DNA of 64,000 bases from Rhodococcus erythropolis NBRC 15567 (GCF_001552595.1 NZ_BCRM01000008.1:62001-126000); one strand, 5' to 3'; shown: positions 16,781 to 26,023, counted from the first letter of the stretch. Notes: a model not told the origin generated them from the letters alone. Numbers and translations: made by a program.

Positions 16781-17368
16781 TCAGGCGTGGTGGGCCTCGC
16801 GTGCCGCCGTCTCCAGACGGTCGTTGTACTCGGCCCACCACGCCTCATCACCGGGAGCCAGATTGTTGTCGCCCGCCTTCATCCCAGCAGCTCCGTCGAT
16901 CAGCTCCCGCACGATGTCCGCGTGGCCGGCGTGCCGATGGATCTCGGTGACAACGTGAACGAGTATCCGGTGCAATGTGACGTCGCGACGATCCTCCGGC
17001 CAGTGCTTCACGAAGCCGGGGGCGTCCAGATCGTGCTGCTCGATCGTGGCGTCAGCGAAAGCCCAGGTGCGGCGATAGGTTTCGACGATGTCGGCACTGG
17101 ACTCATCGGCGCGGGCCCACATGTCGACGTTGAGTTCCTCCGAACGCAACCACGCCGGTAGATCGGGAACCCGACGGCCGAACGTCGGACCGAAATACCC
17201 GAGCTCGACGCCGATCATGTGTTTGACCAGTCCCAACAAGTTGGTCCCTGTCCGGGTCATCGGACGCCGAATGTCATACTCCGACAGCCCGTCGAGCTTC
17301 CAGACGAGCGCGTCACGTGCTGCCTGCAGGTACCGCTGGAGATCTTCCTTTTCCGAGTTGGTGGTCAT
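16781..17368 (-). CDS. DinB family (DUF664) putative metal-dependent protein
   Basis: A 195-residue four-helix-bundle protein of the DinB/YfiT type. Conserved metal-ligand histidines are seen at KHMIGVE (about residue 49) and EIHRHAGHAD (about 142-148). Many actinobacterial members are mycothiol- or bacillithiol-dependent transferases or of unknown function. It stands alone between convergent and divergent genes, so context gives no role. Confidence 0.82.
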   Translation of the reverse strand: MTTNSEKEDLQRYLQAARDALVWKLDGLSEYDIRRPMTRTGTNLLGLVKHMIGVELGYFGPTFGRRVPDLPAWLRSEELNVDMWARADESSADIVETYRRTWAFADATIEQHDLDAPGFVKHWPEDRRDVTLHRILVHVVTEIHRHAGHADIVRELIDGAAGMKAGDNNLAPGDEAWWAEYNDRLETAAREAHHA

Positions 17369-17398
17369 GAAACCAACCTAAACCGAGTGGAGCAGACA

Positions 17399-18634
17399 TT
17401 GACAGCGGTGGAGGATCTGACCGAGGTTGCCTCCCGGGCCGTCGCCGCCGAGCGTGACGCCCGGTCGGTGCGCTGGCACAACCCGGCAGCCGTCCGCAAG
17501 GCTGCCGCGTCCGTGCGTGATTCGCTCGACGACGAACGATCAGCGCTGAGCCGACCGTCGTACAGCGGTTTGTCGCCGTCGCCGCACATGGCTCGCCAAC
17601 TCGAACTGATCACGACGTTGCAGCCGCCGCTGCCCGCCGACGCCGGCATCAGCACCGCCGCGCAGGCCGAGGCCGACGCCGTCGCCGCGGTGACCACCGC
17701 GCGGATAGCCTTGCGCGCCGCCCACCTTGCGGTTCTCGAAGCACGCGTCGCCGCGCTCGATGCCGGAGATACCGAAACCGTCGCCGCCGCGATCCGCGGT
17801 TACGTCCCGCTGAACTCGGGCAACCCCGTCGTCCGGCACGTGCAGGGTCTCGGCTCCCGGATCCGTGAGGAAGCACGGCACGTCGTGAGTGGCAAGCCTC
17901 GGTCGATCGCTTTTCGACTGGGGCTGAGCCTCGGAATGGGCTTGGCGTACCTGGCATTCATTCGCCTCTTCCAGTGGGACGCCAAGGAAGATCGACTGCC
18001 TTACCTTGCGCTGTACGCACTCTCGGGTGTGGTCGGAAGCGTCGTGTGCACCAATGCGCTCAGCTTCGACGCCGGCCGCGTCCGTGCTGCTTTGTCCGGC
18101 GGAACCAGGCTCTGGCACGTCCTCGTCGCGAAGAATGCGATGATGCTGCTTCTCGTCGGCAGCGCCGGGTTCCTGCTCAGTGCCATCCTCGCGTGGCGCT
18201 CCGGAAGCAGTGCTGATCTGGTGAAGGCGTGCGGTCAGGTACTGACCATGATCCTGCTGTGGCTCGGCGTCGCCAACGTGATGTCCGTGGCCTTGCCGCT
18301 GCGGGCCGAACCGATGACGGCGAGGCGCCACGACGGCACATGGAAGCAGTTCCTGCTGTCTTTCGTCATCTCGTACGGTGTCGGACTGATCGTCAATCTG
18401 ATGCTCTACTGGCGAGTCTGGGCGAAGACGACGCTGCTCGAGCAGATGGGCGGTCCGTGGATTCCGGTCCTGCTGCTCCTCGCGAGCGCGGCCGCGACGT
18501 GGCTGTTGCTGACCGTCCTGGCCGTACTCCTGGCCGAGCAACCACGCTTCCGGCGCGCCTTGCAACGGGAGATGGTGGTCTACCGCGAAGAAACCAACCA
18601 CTTGCAGGCGACCATTCAGCACAATTCCGGCTAA
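17399..18634 (+). CDS. ABC-2-like membrane permease, no ATPase partner nearby
   Basis: A 411-residue protein. The first about 175 residues are Ala/Arg/Glu-rich and helical. Then about six transmembrane segments follow (roughly residues 180-200, 210-230, 250-275, 285-305, 325-350, 365-390), ending with a charged tail. The pattern resembles ABC-2-type permeases. TTG 17399 is chosen because GGAG lies 6 nt before it; GTG 17387 and 17408 are alternatives. No ATP-binding subunit is adjacent, so transport function is unproven. Confidence 0.55.
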   Translation: MTAVEDLTEVASRAVAAERDARSVRWHNPAAVRKAAASVRDSLDDERSALSRPSYSGLSPSPHMARQLELITTLQPPLPADAGISTAAQAEADAVAAVTTARIALRAAHLAVLEARVAALDAGDTETVAAAIRGYVPLNSGNPVVRHVQGLGSRIREEARHVVSGKPRSIAFRLGLSLGMGLAYLAFIRLFQWDAKEDRLPYLALYALSGVVGSVVCTNALSFDAGRVRAALSGGTRLWHVLVAKNAMMLLLVGSAGFLLSAILAWRSGSSADLVKACGQVLTMILLWLGVANVMSVALPLRAEPMTARRHDGTWKQFLLSFVISYGVGLIVNLMLYWRVWAKTTLLEQMGGPWIPVLLLLASAAATWLLLTVLAVLLAEQPRFRRALQREMVVYREETNHLQATIQHNSG

Positions 18635-18699
18635 TGTAACCGTGCGTGGCTGATCCGGGCACGCCGCGAGTACACGCAGTGTCGAGGAAGGCGTGACCC

Positions 18700-20349
18700 A
18701 TGATGTCCGTAAAGCCTGGCGCAGCCGATACGTCGGCCGCCGTAACCACCGCCTCCTGGCTACCACTGATCGTGGTGGTCCTCACGCAGATTCAGGCGTC
18801 GTTCGCCGTCAATGCGCTGACCGTCTCGATGGCCGGCATCACCACCGATCTCGACACTCCTGCAACAAGTGTCGGCACCGCGATCACCGCAGGCACCTTT
18901 GCCATGGCTGCCTTCATTCTGCTGGGCGCCAAGATCGGCGCCCGCTACGGGACGCGTTTGGTCTTCCAGATTGCCGTCGCGATTCACGGTCTCGCGATGG
19001 CTGCGGTCGCTCTGAGCCAGAGCCCGGCAATGCTGTTCGTGGCGCAAGCCGCGTCCGGCGCCGTGATCGCTCTCATCGCCCCCGCGTTGACGGTTTTCAT
19101 CGCCACGAACTTCAATGGCGATCAGCAGGCAAAGGCCATCGGTTACCTGGCAGCAGCAATCCCCGCAGCCGGTGTGCTGGCACTACTCATCGCCGGTTCC
19201 TTCGCGACGACCATCGGGTGGCGTTACTCCTTCGCCCTCGTCGTGGCGCTCGCCGTGGTCAACCTGGTCCTGAGTTTCCGTGTCAAACCTGTTCCCCCGC
19301 AGAAGGACATCACCATCGATTGGGCCGGCGCCGCACTGGCTGCCGTTGCCGTCATCCTGCTCAGCTTCGGTTTCAGCGGCCTGAACTCGTGGGGCGTCAT
19401 CCTGGCCACCGACGCTGCGCCGTTCTCGGTCATCGGTGTTTCACCCGCGGCCATCCTGATAGTCCTCGGCACCATCTGCGCGCAGGGATTCTTCCAGTGG
19501 ACGCGAAGCCGCAAGGCGCAGAACAAGCCTCAGCTCTTCAACCTCGACGTCCTCAAGACCGGCGCCGAGCGCGCCACCACGATCTGCATGGCGACGATGA
19601 TGTTCGTGGGAACCGCGGCCAACTTCCTCATTCCGCTGTACATGCAGATCATCCAGGGCCGCAGCAGCTTGCAGACGTCGTTCTCGATCATCCCGTACAC
19701 ACTCTCGATCTTCATCGCGAGCACCGTCGTCGCGCGCCTGTACAAGACGTACTCCCCGCGTCTGATCGCACGAGCCGGGTTCGTCGTTGTTGCCGCTGGA
19801 CTCATCCTGTTGGCCTTCACCATTCGTGGTGACTGGCATCAGATCTTTGTTGTCATCGGCCTTATCACCCTCGGCCTCGGGCAGGGCGCCATCGTTGCGC
19901 TGGTGTTCAACACCCTCCTCACCGCAGCTCCCAAGGAACTGGCCGGTGACGTCGGCGCCTGGCGAGGACTGGTACACAACATGTCCGGCAGTGTCGGCAT
20001 CGCGGTGGCCAGCGTGTTCGCCGTCGGAATCCTCGGTACCCTCGTCAGCTCGCAGCTGATCGACAACCCCACCATCCCGGCATCGCTCAAGGTCGAGTCA
20101 GGGATCAATCTCGACCAGGTCAACTTCGTCCCCAACGATCAACTCGTCGTGACGCTCGAAAACACCTCCGCGACACAGGCACAGATCGACGAAGCCATCC
20201 GGATCAACACCGAAGCGCGCCTGCGCGCACTGCGAACCTCGCTGCTCGTACTCGCCGGGCTCTCTCTGCTCGCCATCATTCCGGCCGGGCGCATGCCCAA
20301 CGAAGTACCTGCTCTGGACGAACCGCAACCCACGAAGGGCAAGAAGTAA
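18700..20349 (+). CDS. MFS transporter, DHA2-like drug/metabolite exporter
   Basis: A 549-residue major facilitator protein with about 12-14 hydrophobic helices. The motif GAKIGARYGTR near residue 72 is the MFS loop 2-3 signature. A ribosome site AGGAAGG precedes tandem ATG codons. It is followed after 3 nt by a DUF6325 gene and then a SHOCT gene, all apparently one operon. Probably an efflux pump using the proton gradient; substrate unknown. Confidence 0.82.
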   Translation: MMSVKPGAADTSAAVTTASWLPLIVVVLTQIQASFAVNALTVSMAGITTDLDTPATSVGTAITAGTFAMAAFILLGAKIGARYGTRLVFQIAVAIHGLAMAAVALSQSPAMLFVAQAASGAVIALIAPALTVFIATNFNGDQQAKAIGYLAAAIPAAGVLALLIAGSFATTIGWRYSFALVVALAVVNLVLSFRVKPVPPQKDITIDWAGAALAAVAVILLSFGFSGLNSWGVILATDAAPFSVIGVSPAAILIVLGTICAQGFFQWTRSRKAQNKPQLFNLDVLKTGAERATTICMATMMFVGTAANFLIPLYMQIIQGRSSLQTSFSIIPYTLSIFIASTVVARLYKTYSPRLIARAGFVVVAAGLILLAFTIRGDWHQIFVVIGLITLGLGQGAIVALVFNTLLTAAPKELAGDVGAWRGLVHNMSGSVGIAVASVFAVGILGTLVSSQLIDNPTIPASLKVESGINLDQVNFVPNDQLVVTLENTSATQAQIDEAIRINTEARLRALRTSLLVLAGLSLLAIIPAGRMPNEVPALDEPQPTKGKK

Positions 20350-20352
20350 CCG

Positions 20353-20805
20353 ATGTCCAACCAAGACCAATTCGGTCCGATCGAATACGTTGCCGTCGAG
20401 TTTCCCAGCGGTGCACCGACCTCCGCGGGATTCGAGCAGCTGCTCACTCTCGTCGACTCCGGAGTGATCCGCATCCTCGACCTCGAGTTCGTCACCAAAG
20501 CCGCCGACGGATCGGTATCCGTCGTACCCGCGTCCACCTTCGAACTCGCAGATTTCGATTTGGCGCAGTTCGACGGCGCTGCCTCCGGACTGCTCGACGC
20601 CGGCGACATCGCTGCCGTTGGTGACGAGTTGGCCGCCGGAAGTGTTGCCGCCGTACTCGTCTACGAGGAACTGGCAATACTGCCGGTCATCGAGGCCTGG
20701 ACCCGCAGCGGCGCAAAGGTTGTCACCGAAGGTCACCTGAGCGTGGACGAACTGGCTGCTGCACTGGACAACACCGCACCGGATACCACGGAGAAGGACG
20801 CATGA
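20353..20805 (+). CDS. DUF6325 family protein
   Basis: A 150-residue acidic protein without membrane helices. It opens with GPIEYVAVEFP, has a repeated VDSGVIRILDLEFV-like beta-alpha pattern and ends in a D/E-rich tail. This corresponds to DUF6325 (formerly within DUF1269-like proteins), of unknown function. Its stop shares ATGA with the SHOCT gene start, a pairing seen often for this family. Confidence 0.7.
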   Translation: MSNQDQFGPIEYVAVEFPSGAPTSAGFEQLLTLVDSGVIRILDLEFVTKAADGSVSVVPASTFELADFDLAQFDGAASGLLDAGDIAAVGDELAAGSVAAVLVYEELAILPVIEAWTRSGAKVVTEGHLSVDELAAALDNTAPDTTEKDA

Positions 20806-21095
20806 GTTTCTTGAGGCGAGCCGGCCGCGTAGCCGTCGCAAGCTCCATTCACGGCAATGTTCAGCGCCGTCAGCGGACCCGTTGGGCCGCCGAAGATCAG
20901 GCCCGCGCAGCGCAGGTCCAGCCGGTGCCGCCGATTCCCGATCTACCGCCCCTCCCGCCGCAGGCAGCTCCGGCAGAATCGGAAATGTCGATGGACGCGA
21001 AGCTCGAACAGCTCACCAAGCTGGGTGAACTCAAGAACGCCGGCGTATTGACGGAGGCCGAGTTCGAGACCCAGAAGGCGCGCATCCTCGGCTGA
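20802..21095 (+). CDS. SHOCT domain small protein
   Basis: A 97-residue protein. A basic N-terminal third and a proline-rich linker (PPIPDLPPLPP) lead to a C-terminal SHOCT domain of about 30 residues (LEQLTKLGELKNAGVLTEAE...). SHOCT domains are short oligomerisation or tethering modules. It is translationally coupled to the DUF6325 gene. Confidence 0.78.
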   Translation: MSFLRRAGRVAVASSIHGNVQRRQRTRWAAEDQARAAQVQPVPPIPDLPPLPPQAAPAESEMSMDAKLEQLTKLGELKNAGVLTEAEFETQKARILG

Positions 21096-21096
21096 A

Positions 21097-21783
21097 CTAG
21101 CTGGGCCGCCCGAGTGCAAAAGCCATGACGGGAAGCTGCGTCGTCGCGAGATTCAACAGAGATGCCACTCGGGCATCGGTGAATCCTGCGATGGCGCAGC
21201 CCACAAGTCCCATCGCCTCGGTCACAAGGTACAGATTCTGAACCAGCACACCGGCATCCACGTGCATCGTGCGGTAGTGCCGCATCGCGTACTTCTCGAG
21301 CGGCGCTTCCACGTCGGCGACCACAAACAGAAGAACCGGGAACACGTCGACGAACTCGGGCTGGAGAAGGCTCGCTCGAAGGTTTCCTTGTACGCCACCC
21401 GGCCGAACGGCCTCAGCACGGCCTTCCTGGATGTACCGGTACACCCCGGCTCCAAGCGAGTGTCCGGGTTGGCTGACAACAAACGACAGCGTCAGTTCGC
21501 GCATCCCACCGGCCGTCGGGCTGCTGACCAGACTGTGGTGCAGCACATTTGAAAGCTCATCGATTCCCAAAGCAACTTGCGCTGGGTTGTAGTGGCTCCG
21601 TCGTGCCTGCAAGATATCCGGAAAGCCCTGGGCCGGCAGTGGCGTCGGCGCCGGTAATTCAACGAACTCAGACGTCACCGGCGGCAGGGCGGCCTCGTCG
21701 AACAGTAGCTCCGACGGAGCCACCGTCCGGTCAAGCGCAGCATGCAGCGATACGACGGCCTCGACCCGCTCGAGGGCGGTCAA
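21097..21783 (-). CDS. SagB-like FMN-dependent dehydrogenase (nitroreductase fold) of the RiPP locus
   Basis: About 228 residues of the SagB/ThcOx nitroreductase-like family. The FMN-phosphate motif ARRSHY is near residue 62. Later come the segments FVVSQPG, AGVLVQNLYLVTEAMGLVGCAIAGF, characteristic of SagB-type dehydrogenases. In azole-forming RiPP systems SagB enzymes oxidise azolines to azoles. It is the last gene of the metal-chelate importer operon; the only good start is TTG 21783, 4 nt after the binding-protein stop, so expression relies on coupling. It could modify the peptide or reduce/release the imported metal complex; the first is favoured by family. Confidence 0.72.
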   Translation of the reverse strand: MTALERVEAVVSLHAALDRTVAPSELLFDEAALPPVTSEFVELPAPTPLPAQGFPDILQARRSHYNPAQVALGIDELSNVLHHSLVSSPTAGGMRELTLSFVVSQPGHSLGAGVYRYIQEGRAEAVRPGGVQGNLRASLLQPEFVDVFPVLLFVVADVEAPLEKYAMRHYRTMHVDAGVLVQNLYLVTEAMGLVGCAIAGFTDARVASLLNLATTQLPVMAFALGRPS

Positions 21784-21787
21784 GACC

Positions 21788-22768
21788 TCACGAACCCGGG
21801 TGCAGCAGGCGAGATACCTCGGCAGCTCCGTCGATCGACACCAACTCACCGGCGAACCACGCCTCCGGGACGGCAAAGATCGCATTCGACGTCGCGGCAG
21901 GCGTCCCGGCAAATGCGGTGCGAGCAGCCTCGAGTGTGGATTCCCGAGCCGACTCGGTGGAGTAAACGACAAGAATTGCCTGCGGCGACTTCGCGAGTAT
22001 CGATTCGGTGGCTACCTGGCCGAAGTACTTCCCATCCGGAAGGTCGCTCTCGTAGAGGTTCTTTCCCCCGGCCGCCTCGAGCACGCTGCTGTAGAGGCCC
22101 CTCGCCAGAGCGTAGGACTGCCCCTCCGAAACCTGAACCATCACAGTGGGAACCGGCTCCTTCCCGGCCACGGATGCCTCGGTTTCTGCGAGCGACTTCT
22201 TGCCATCTGCCAGGAGAATTGCTGCTTCGTCACTTGTTCCGGTCAGGGCACCGAGACCGTCGATGTCGGACCAGACGTCGTCGATCCGCCCCTCGGTGAC
22301 CGCCTTGTGGCAGTAGCCGCTGTTCACGAAGATCGGGATGCCGAGGTCACGCAATTCGTCCATGCTCTGCAGTCGGTCACCGTCGAACCAATATTCCCCG
22401 TCGGAGACGATCAGATCCGGACGGGCGTCGAGCAACGCTTCTTTCGCGGGAACTCCGGTGCTCAGTACCGGCACGGCCGCGAACTGATCCGCGAGTTCGG
22501 GGCTGGGAGGAGAGAGATCGGTATTCGATTGTCCGACAATGCGGTCGGCGGCACCGAGTTGAATCAGAAGCTCCGTCATCGACGGATACAGCGAGACAAT
22601 CCGCTCCGCCGTCTTGGGCAACGTGACCTCGCGGTCACAATTGGTGACGGAAATCTTCTCGGACGACGACGTCGCCGAATCCGCCGTGGAGTTTCCGCAT
22701 GCGGTCAGTACTGCAGTGGCGGTAACGGCCGAGCACAACAGCGCGGCAGTACGTATCGAGGATTTCAA
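21788..22768 (-). CDS. Metal-chelate ABC importer, substrate-binding lipoprotein (FecB/BtuF type)
   Basis: A 326-residue lipoprotein. The lipobox L-T-A-C places the lipidated Cys at about residue 24, and a Ser-rich linker follows. The TroA/BtuF-like bilobed fold shows in KTAERIVSLYPSMTELLIQLGAADRIVG and DARPDLIVSDG. TTG 22768 overlaps the ATPase stop as TTGA; the long upstream open frame lies inside the ATPase gene. The family binds Fe-siderophores, haem or cobalamin outside the membrane. Here the linked peptide-modifying genes suggest a peptide-metal complex as ligand (inference). Confidence 0.85.
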   Translation of the reverse strand: MKSSIRTAALLCSAVTATAVLTACGNSTADSATSSSEKISVTNCDREVTLPKTAERIVSLYPSMTELLIQLGAADRIVGQSNTDLSPPSPELADQFAAVPVLSTGVPAKEALLDARPDLIVSDGEYWFDGDRLQSMDELRDLGIPIFVNSGYCHKAVTEGRIDDVWSDIDGLGALTGTSDEAAILLADGKKSLAETEASVAGKEPVPTVMVQVSEGQSYALARGLYSSVLEAAGGKNLYESDLPDGKYFGQVATESILAKSPQAILVVYSTESARESTLEAARTAFAGTPAATSNAIFAVPEAWFAGELVSIDGAAEVSRLLHPGS

Positions 22769-23559
22769 GACACTGCTTCTTTCGTGTGTAGTAGCGGAGG
22801 GGCGAACGAGAGCAAGGGACGCCCGGTCAAGGGGTGAGTGCCGAGATGCACCTGAACCCCGAATACTTCGGACAGCAGGTCCTCGGTGAGGACCTCGGCC
22901 GTTGGTCCTGTCGCGACAACTACCCCGCCGGAGAGCAGACAGACGTAGTCGCAATATGCTGCGGCCAAGGCGAGTTCATGGATCGCGACAATCGTCGTAG
23001 TACCGAGTTCGGCGACCAATTCCATCAATTCGAGTTGAGCTCGGATGTCGAGGTGGTTGGTGGGCTCGTCCAAGACCAGCACCGAAGGTTGTTGAGCGAT
23101 CGCCCGGGCCAACATCACACGCTGCTTTTCTCCGCCGGACAGTTCGGCGAAGAGTCGTGATCCGAAGCCGTGCATACCGGTTCGCGCCAGGGCGGCACTG
23201 ACGATGTCCCGGTCGATTTCACCGAGTCGAGAGAATGCGCTGTGATGCGGCGTCCGGCCCGTCGCCACCACCTCGCGGACGCTGAACGAGAAGTCGGATG
23301 AATGCTCCTGCCCCACAACACCGATGATGCGTGCTGCTGATCGGGGCGAGAGATCGTCCCAAACATTCACCTCGTCCACCTTCACGATTCCGCTTCTCGG
23401 CTTCATCGAGCGATACAACGCGCGCAGGAGGGAGGACTTTCCACTACCGTTCGGCCCGACGAGTCCGACCACGCTCCCCTCGGGCGCTTCGAGATCTACG
23501 CCGGAAACCACCAGACGCCCACCTCGAACGACGTGAATCCCGCTGGCCGACAATCTCAT
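22765..23559 (-). CDS. Metal-chelate ABC importer, ATP-binding subunit (FecE/BtuD type)
   Basis: A 264-residue ABC ATPase. Walker A GPNGSGKSS is at about 35-43, signature LSGGEKQRV near 139, Walker B VLVLDEPTNHLD near 160 and the switch His in AIHEL near 193. ATG 23559 overlaps the permease stop by 4 nt. It powers import through the permease encoded just upstream. Confidence 0.92.
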   Translation of the reverse strand: MRLSASGIHVVRGGRLVVSGVDLEAPEGSVVGLVGPNGSGKSSLLRALYRSMKPRSGIVKVDEVNVWDDLSPRSAARIIGVVGQEHSSDFSFSVREVVATGRTPHHSAFSRLGEIDRDIVSAALARTGMHGFGSRLFAELSGGEKQRVMLARAIAQQPSVLVLDEPTNHLDIRAQLELMELVAELGTTTIVAIHELALAAAYCDYVCLLSGGVVVATGPTAEVLTEDLLSEVFGVQVHLGTHPLTGRPLLSFAPPLLHTKEAVS

Positions 23560-24623
23560 GACTGCGCACCTCCGTCGCGTCGAAGTAACCAGAGGAAGAA
23601 CGGGGCACCCAATCCGGCGGTGATGATTCCGAGCGGCAATTCGTTGGGCGCATCCAACATCCGAGCCGCAAGATCGACGATCACCAGGAAGGTTGCACCG
23701 ACCAGCGCGGTTGCCGGCAGCAGCTTGCGGTGGTCGGATCCGACCAGGAGTCTTACGGCGTGCGGCACGAGTAGCCCCACGAAACCGATTCCGCCGGCAA
23801 CGGATACAACAACCGCGGTCAGCAACGACGCGATCACCAGTAGTAGCAACCTGGTACGGCGCACGTCGACGCCCACCGATTGCGCGCTCTCGTCTCCCAT
23901 AGCCAGCGCGTTGAGTTGGCGAGACTGCGTCAACAGCACTGCCGCACAGACGGTGATCACTGCGGCGGGCACACCGAGATCCGACCAACCTGCCCCGCTC
24001 ACCGAACCGAGTAACCAGAAGAGCACTCCCGAAAACTGACTCGGATCGGCGCGCAACTGCACAAAACTTGTTGCAGCCGAGAGCAGATAGCCGATGGCAA
24101 CTCCGGCCAAGACCATGCGCAGCGGGACAAGCATTCCCTCGCGCCGACCCAGTACGAGAACCGCGATCAGGGAAACCATGGCCCCCAGGAAGGCTGCCAC
24201 CGGAACACCGATCGACAGGCCGGTTCCGATGCCCGTCGTCATGATCAGCACTGCGCCGAAGGACGCTCCCGAACCGACACCCAAGATGTACGGATCGGCA
24301 ATCGGATTGCGCACCAACGCTTGCAGCACTGCGCCGGCCAGTGACAACCCGGCACCCGCCAGTGCTGCGATCAGAATGCGCGGGACCCGCAGTCCCCACA
24401 CGATCCGGTCGAGTAGCGGGTCGACCGGCGGCCCACCGGCGTGCGCGTACAACACCGCGAATACGTCGGCGAAGGACAGCGACGCAGCGCCCGACCACAC
24501 CGCGACGGTGGAGACGGTGGCAAGAACCACGGCCGTGGCCAACAGAAACGGGACGTATCCGCGGTCGCCGACGGGATGCGCACGCGACGGGGCATCAGGT
24601 ACTGCTTCGCTGGTCAGCGTCAT
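23556..24623 (-). CDS. Metal-chelate ABC importer, permease (FecCD/BtuC type)
   Basis: A 355-residue permease with about ten helices. The FecCD signature ALVRNPIADPYILGVGSGAS is present in the first third, and GIGFVGLLVPHAVRLLVG marks the ATPase-coupling region. ATG 24623 has a good AGGAG site; an upstream in-frame start at 24650 lacks one. It is the first gene of the importer-sagB operon. A Zur-like element lies about 55-75 bp upstream of the start, so zinc control is likely by inference. Confidence 0.9.
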   Translation of the reverse strand: MTLTSEAVPDAPSRAHPVGDRGYVPFLLATAVVLATVSTVAVWSGAASLSFADVFAVLYAHAGGPPVDPLLDRIVWGLRVPRILIAALAGAGLSLAGAVLQALVRNPIADPYILGVGSGASFGAVLIMTTGIGTGLSIGVPVAAFLGAMVSLIAVLVLGRREGMLVPLRMVLAGVAIGYLLSAATSFVQLRADPSQFSGVLFWLLGSVSGAGWSDLGVPAAVITVCAAVLLTQSRQLNALAMGDESAQSVGVDVRRTRLLLLVIASLLTAVVVSVAGGIGFVGLLVPHAVRLLVGSDHRKLLPATALVGATFLVIVDLAARMLDAPNELPLGIITAGLGAPFFLWLLRRDGGAQS

Positions 24624-24675
24624 CGCACTCCTGAATAGGTAGGGGTTCACAGGGATGAACAGGTGGATCTAACCA

Positions 24676-24696
24676 TAACGACAGTCGTTTTCATTA
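24676..24696 (-). promoter_or_regulatory. Zur-like operator before the importer operon
   Basis: The 21-bp site lies between the MFS stop and the permease start. Read on the minus strand it begins TAATGAAAACGAC and ends TGTCGTTA. Its core AACGAC-A-GTCGTT is a perfect 6-bp inverted repeat. It fits the actinobacterial Zur box layout (TGAAAATGATTTTCA type) at most positions and does not fit the IdeR iron box. The match is by eye. Confidence 0.5.
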
Positions 24697-24708
24697 ATAG
24701 TGACATGC

Positions 24709-25968
24709 TCATCTGTGCGGACAAGGGTCGGTCCGCAGGGCGCTCACCCACGCAAAGAGTGCCCCGACCAGCGCAAAGCTGCACGCAACGAGGTAGGCGG
24801 TGCCGATATCCCATCGTCCTGCAATTGCCCCGGCAATCAAGGCACCCACCGGCGAACCACCCCAGGCGACCATCCTCGCCGTGGTGTTCACGCGCCCCTG
24901 TAGACGATCCGGAGTCAGACGCTGACGTGCACCGATGCCGTTGAGGATGGTGACAGTCGCACAGCCGGAGTAGACGGTCAGAGCGGTGATCGCTGCGGCG
25001 GTGTTGCTGGTTGTCGCAACGACGAACAGCACCACCGGGGCGATGGTCAACGCACCGACCGTGATCGCGCCGACCGGCCATTGCGCCGGTAGGCGTGGGA
25101 GCAAGACTGCGCCGACCACGCCACCCACGGAGACTGCTGTCCACACGGCCCCGATCATCGGACTCGACGTCGAAATCCCCAGCCTCTCGGTCGCGTACAC
25201 CACCAGGAGCGCCGTGACAGCACCCTGCGTCAGCGAATTGACGAAGCCGACGCCGGTCAAGGCTCGCAGGAGCGGAGACTGCCAGAGGAAGCTGAGGCCT
25301 TCGCGTATGTCACGCGCAATTCCGGGTTCCGACCTCTTCGGCGCCGCAGGAATACCCGAGAACGAGGCTCCGATCGACGCCATGGCCAGCCCGGCCAATA
25401 CGTAGGCCAGTGCATCAGCACCCAATGCGTAGGCCGGGCCGATCGACGCCACGAGCACTCCGGCAATAGCCGGAAAGGCAACATCGACGAGCGTGCTGGA
25501 AGTCCACAGCGCACTGTTGGCGGTCGGTATTCTCTGCCGACCGACCAGCGCAGGCAACGCTCCGAAAGCTGCGGCATCGAACCACACGAAACACGTTCCG
25601 ATGCACATCGATACGCCGACCGCGTGCCATGCCGTCAACACACCGAGCGCCTGAGCCGCCGGAATACTCGCCAAGGCAAGAGCAGCGACGGCCTGCGCAC
25701 ACAGGATGACCGTCCGCCGGTTGACTCGGTCTGCCACGGCGCCCGCGAACAAGCCGAATACGAGGTACGGCAGAACCGTCCCCGCAGCCGCGAGCGAGGT
25801 GAGAAACGGAGACCGGCTGATGTCGAACACCAGAATCGGCATTGCCACACCGGTGACCGCCGCACCGGCCACGGCAATCGTGCGAGCCGTGAAGAACAAT
25901 CGAAACGATCTGTCCCGAAACACATGTGGTTGCGCTTCGGCGGATCCCGTCGTCGAGGTCTCGCTCAT
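24709..25968 (-). CDS. MFS exporter, EntS-like, of the RiPP locus
   Basis: A 419-residue major facilitator with 12 hydrophobic segments. The FRDRSFRLFFTARTIAVAG start and the loop motif GAVADRVNRR near residue 77 resemble the DHA3/EntS group, which exports siderophores and macrolides. It is transcribed divergently from the precursor gene, sharing a 92-bp promoter region with a perfect inverted repeat. Likely job: export of the mature peptide. Substrate is inferred from position only. Confidence 0.8.
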   Translation of the reverse strand: MSETSTTGSAEAQPHVFRDRSFRLFFTARTIAVAGAAVTGVAMPILVFDISRSPFLTSLAAAGTVLPYLVFGLFAGAVADRVNRRTVILCAQAVAALALASIPAAQALGVLTAWHAVGVSMCIGTCFVWFDAAAFGALPALVGRQRIPTANSALWTSSTLVDVAFPAIAGVLVASIGPAYALGADALAYVLAGLAMASIGASFSGIPAAPKRSEPGIARDIREGLSFLWQSPLLRALTGVGFVNSLTQGAVTALLVVYATERLGISTSSPMIGAVWTAVSVGGVVGAVLLPRLPAQWPVGAITVGALTIAPVVLFVVATTSNTAAAITALTVYSGCATVTILNGIGARQRLTPDRLQGRVNTTARMVAWGGSPVGALIAGAIAGRWDIGTAYLVACSFALVGALFAWVSALRTDPCPHR

Positions 25969-25989
25969 GTATGCACTCTCTTGTACCTG

Positions 25990-26018
25990 TTGCTCTCCGT
26001 GGCGATCTTTCGTACGGT
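25990..26018 (+). promoter_or_regulatory. Candidate promoter of the RiPP operon
   Basis: TTGCTC (25990-25995) and TACGGT (26013-26018) are spaced by 17 bp and match the -35/-10 layout loosely. The Zur-like inverted repeat starts 6 bp after the -10 box, where a bound repressor would block initiation. The precursor start follows 42 bp further. Confidence 0.35.
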
Positions 26019-26023
26019 GGCAT

